A stretch of 13,600 nucleotides of DNA, taken from assembly GCA_017991275.1 (NCBI GenBank), contig JAGNMH010000057.1, forward strand, positions 1 to 13,600, given 5' to 3'. The DNA is from Acidobacteriota bacterium. Lineage in GTDB: Bacteria > Acidobacteriota > Blastocatellia > RBC074. A model generated the notes under the pieces. That model worked only from the letters and a program-made list of their open reading frames with translations, had not been told where the DNA came from and made no database searches. Position numbers and translations under genes: made by a program. Of the stretch, positions 11,741 through 13,600 are shown piece after piece (the first letter of the stretch is position 1; every line of letters begins with the position of its first letter).

Positions 11741-13600
11741 GTGAAAGTTACAACACAATTTTTACTCGCCATTTCTCTTTTATCCTCATTGGTTGCGAAC
11801 GAAGCGCCTCGCCTATATTTCAACAACTTGATAACTGCACAAGCCTCGCTTCTTAACATACCCAACCTCGTAAAGAAATTAACCGAGGCTGAATCTCTGT
11901 CTCAAATTCAATCTATCGTCACAGAAGAGCAACAACTGGTTTCTTTGGATTTGGTAGAAGCAATGCTTCAAATTAAGGAAATTGACCCTCTACCAGACAC
12001 CGCAGATCAGGTTAAAGCTCAGAGGCTCAATCAAACGCTCCTTGGATTGTCACAAAGGGTTAATCATCGAAAAGGCATAGCTGTTGCGATCAATCATCTG
12101 GGAATTATTCATTCTCAGAACTCTAGATACGACTTGGCAAACGAATATCACAAACATTCTCTATTGCTTCTTACCCAACCTGAAGACCAATTATGGTTGA
12201 GTAAAACTCACCGTTTACTTGGCCTCAATTACTACAGACAAAAAAACTTCTCTGCTATGCGGGCACAATATGAAGCCAATTTCGAACTGGCAAAAAGAGT
12301 AAATGCCCCGTATTACCTGGCGCAGGCACTGTACTTACTTGGGCTTGCATACGAAGAAAACGAGTTATTCAAAGAGGCTATTCGTTATTATGAAGACAGC
12401 TTGGCGATAAGCCGAAAAATCACCGAGCCTCCCAGCAAAGCGAATCTGCCAGTATTGATAAGGGATACGTTCATCAGGTCGGGAAGAGCTAATTTGGGAG
12501 CCGGCCAGTACGAACGAGCCATAAGTAGTTATGAGCAACTCATTGATTATTGGCGTCAGGTTCCCTCATCACCTGATCAGGAATCCGCACTAGCCTCTGC
12601 GCTCAACTCCCTCGGTTATGCCAGTTTTTTGGCAAAGCAGTACCCGCAAGCCATTGAATCAAGCACAAAAAGTTATGAAATAGCCCAAAAATTACAGAAT
12701 AATGACCTTCTTGCTCTTTCCAGTCGCGTCATTGCTCTTGCTCACAGTGCAATGGGGAACCATTCAGAAGCCGTTAAGACGATAGCCGAGGCCAAACAAT
12801 TTGCAGAAGAAGGAGTCAGGAAACACCCCGAAAAATCCGAGCCGAAAGAAATTATGCGGATCGTTTATGGAGTTGAAGGCATTGTCCGCTACGCAGCTAA
12901 TCAACCAGAACTCGCCCGCAAGTCTCTTGAAGAAGCCATAAAACTGACTGAGCAGCAACAAGCGCTGGTTCCTCTGGCAATAGATGCGGGTCCATCTTCA
13001 ATGGGGTATCCGTCGTCCTCATACGGTTGGATGGTTGCGCTGATGGTTTCTCAGAATCAACCTGAAGAGGCCCTAAAATACTCCGAAATGGTCAAAGGTC
13101 GCGCACTTTACAATTTGCTACACATCCCAAAAAACAAAGACACCGGGCTTATACCCAAAGAGGATTTAGTAAAACGAGAGCAACTGACTGATAAGGTGCT
13201 CAAACTGGAAATTGAAATTTCGAAAAGACAATTTGCCGCATTCCCCGACAACACGGTCATTGCTGATCTTCAACTGCAATTTCGGGAAACATTTGAATCT
13301 TTGGCTAAAGTTGTGAAAAAAATAGAGCAAGAATTACAGACCACCTCAAAGAATGGCATACAGGCATTCAACCTGGATTTGAAGTCATTGCTGCATAACG
13401 ACAGAACTGCCTTGCTCCAGTTCGCCATCACCGGAGAGCAGGCTTTTCTTTTTGTGGCGACAAAATCGGCAGGCGAAGTTGAATTACAAGCTTACCCACT
13501 TATTCTGACAAACGATCAAATTGAAAAGAAGGTAAAAACATTCCGCAACCTTATTATGGGCAAGGATCAGACCGATGATCTTGGAATCGCATCCCGAGAC
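11741..13600 (+). CDS. Exported TPR protein with C-terminal CHAT (caspase-like) domain, cut by window end
   Basis: 620 codons are visible and the frame is open to the last base. The start is GTG: TAG is the preceding in-frame codon and GGGGGT lies 6 nt upstream. The N-terminus MKVTTQFLLAISLLSSLVANEA looks like a Sec signal peptide. Residues ~110-450 are helical tetratricopeptide-type repeats (e.g. LGLAYEENELFKEAIRYYED, LGAGQYERAISSYEQLI, GYASFLAKQYPQAIESS). YSEMVKGRALYNLL (447-460) is the usual end of the TPR block in TPR-CHAT proteins. A charged helical/coiled segment (~472-535) follows, and the CHAT domain begins near 545 (NDRTALLQFAITGEQAFLFVATKSAG). The catalytic His and Cys would lie beyond the window, so peptidase activity cannot be judged. 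The gene is divergent from the protease operon and appears more A/T-rich than the sugar genes. Confidence 0.88.
   Translation, partial: MKVTTQFLLAISLLSSLVANEAPRLYFNNLITAQASLLNIPNLVKKLTEAESLSQIQSIVTEEQQLVSLDLVEAMLQIKEIDPLPDTADQVKAQRLNQTLLGLSQRVNHRKGIAVAINHLGIIHSQNSRYDLANEYHKHSLLLLTQPEDQLWLSKTHRLLGLNYYRQKNFSAMRAQYEANFELAKRVNAPYYLAQALYLLGLAYEENELFKEAIRYYEDSLAISRKITEPPSKANLPVLIRDTFIRSGRANLGAGQYERAISSYEQLIDYWRQVPSSPDQESALASALNSLGYASFLAKQYPQAIESSTKSYEIAQKLQNNDLLALSSRVIALAHSAMGNHSEAVKTIAEAKQFAEEGVRKHPEKSEPKEIMRIVYGVEGIVRYAANQPELARKSLEEAIKLTEQQQALVPLAIDAGPSSMGYPSSSYGWMVALMVSQNQPEEALKYSEMVKGRALYNLLHIPKNKDTGLIPKEDLVKREQLTDKVLKLEIEISKRQFAAFPDNTVIADLQLQFRETFESLAKVVKKIEQELQTTSKNGIQAFNLDLKSLLHNDRTALLQFAITGEQAFLFVATKSAGEVELQAYPLILTNDQIEKKVKTFRNLIMGKDQTDDLGIASRD

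Overview
The window (about 50% G+C by eye) looks like a chromosomal segment from a free-living heterotrophic Gram-negative bacterium. A lipoprotein solute-binding protein, a FixL/FixJ-type two-component pair, a UxaE-type hexuronate epimerase, a TPR-CHAT protein with a signal peptide, and roomy intergenic gaps filled with degenerate palindromic repeats together suggest Acidobacteriota (Blastocatellia-like) or a similar lineage. That assignment is inference; no rRNA or other marker gene is present.

Layout. (1) 1-1932, minus strand: a membrane sensor histidine kinase (GTG start) and, overlapping it by 8 bases, a FixJ/NarL-type response regulator that runs off the left edge. (2) 1933-2331: a gap without a gene, with four inverted repeats in a row. 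(3) 2332-7743, minus strand: a sugar-uptake and catabolism operon read in the order uxaE-like tagaturonate epimerase, periplasmic sugar-binding lipoprotein, double-NBD ABC ATPase, permease. Each junction carries a hairpin or a repeat-derived palindrome. A TGGT-N3-ACCA palindrome upstream of uxaE resembles GntR/FadR-family (UxuR/ExuR-like) operators. (4) 7858-9679, plus strand: a DUF58 protein, then a TIM-barrel sugar-phosphate isomerase/epimerase, separated by another copy of the intergenic repeat. (5) 9680-10199: mostly noncoding, with a likely 32-residue single-span membrane peptide gene and a strong terminator for the minus-strand genes to its right. (6) 10200-11526, minus strand: a 75-aa protein followed by an intracellular trypsin-fold serine protease whose N-terminal domain is a paralogue of that small protein. 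(7) 11741-13600, plus strand, divergent: a large TPR protein with a signal peptide entering a CHAT (caspase-like) domain, cut by the right edge.

How the parts fit. Region 3 reads as a unit for import of a sugar or sugar acid (CUT2-type transporter) feeding the tagaturonate/fructuronate branch of hexuronate catabolism; the nearby TIM-barrel isomerase may belong to the same sugar-use island. Regions 6 and 7 are the least explained. They hold two unrelated peptidase-type proteins transcribed divergently from a 214-bp gap, plus a free copy of the trypsin-like protein's N-terminal domain, which could act as a regulator or adaptor. Whether they form one system is a hypothesis; the predicted export of the TPR-CHAT protein against the apparently cytoplasmic protease argues for caution.
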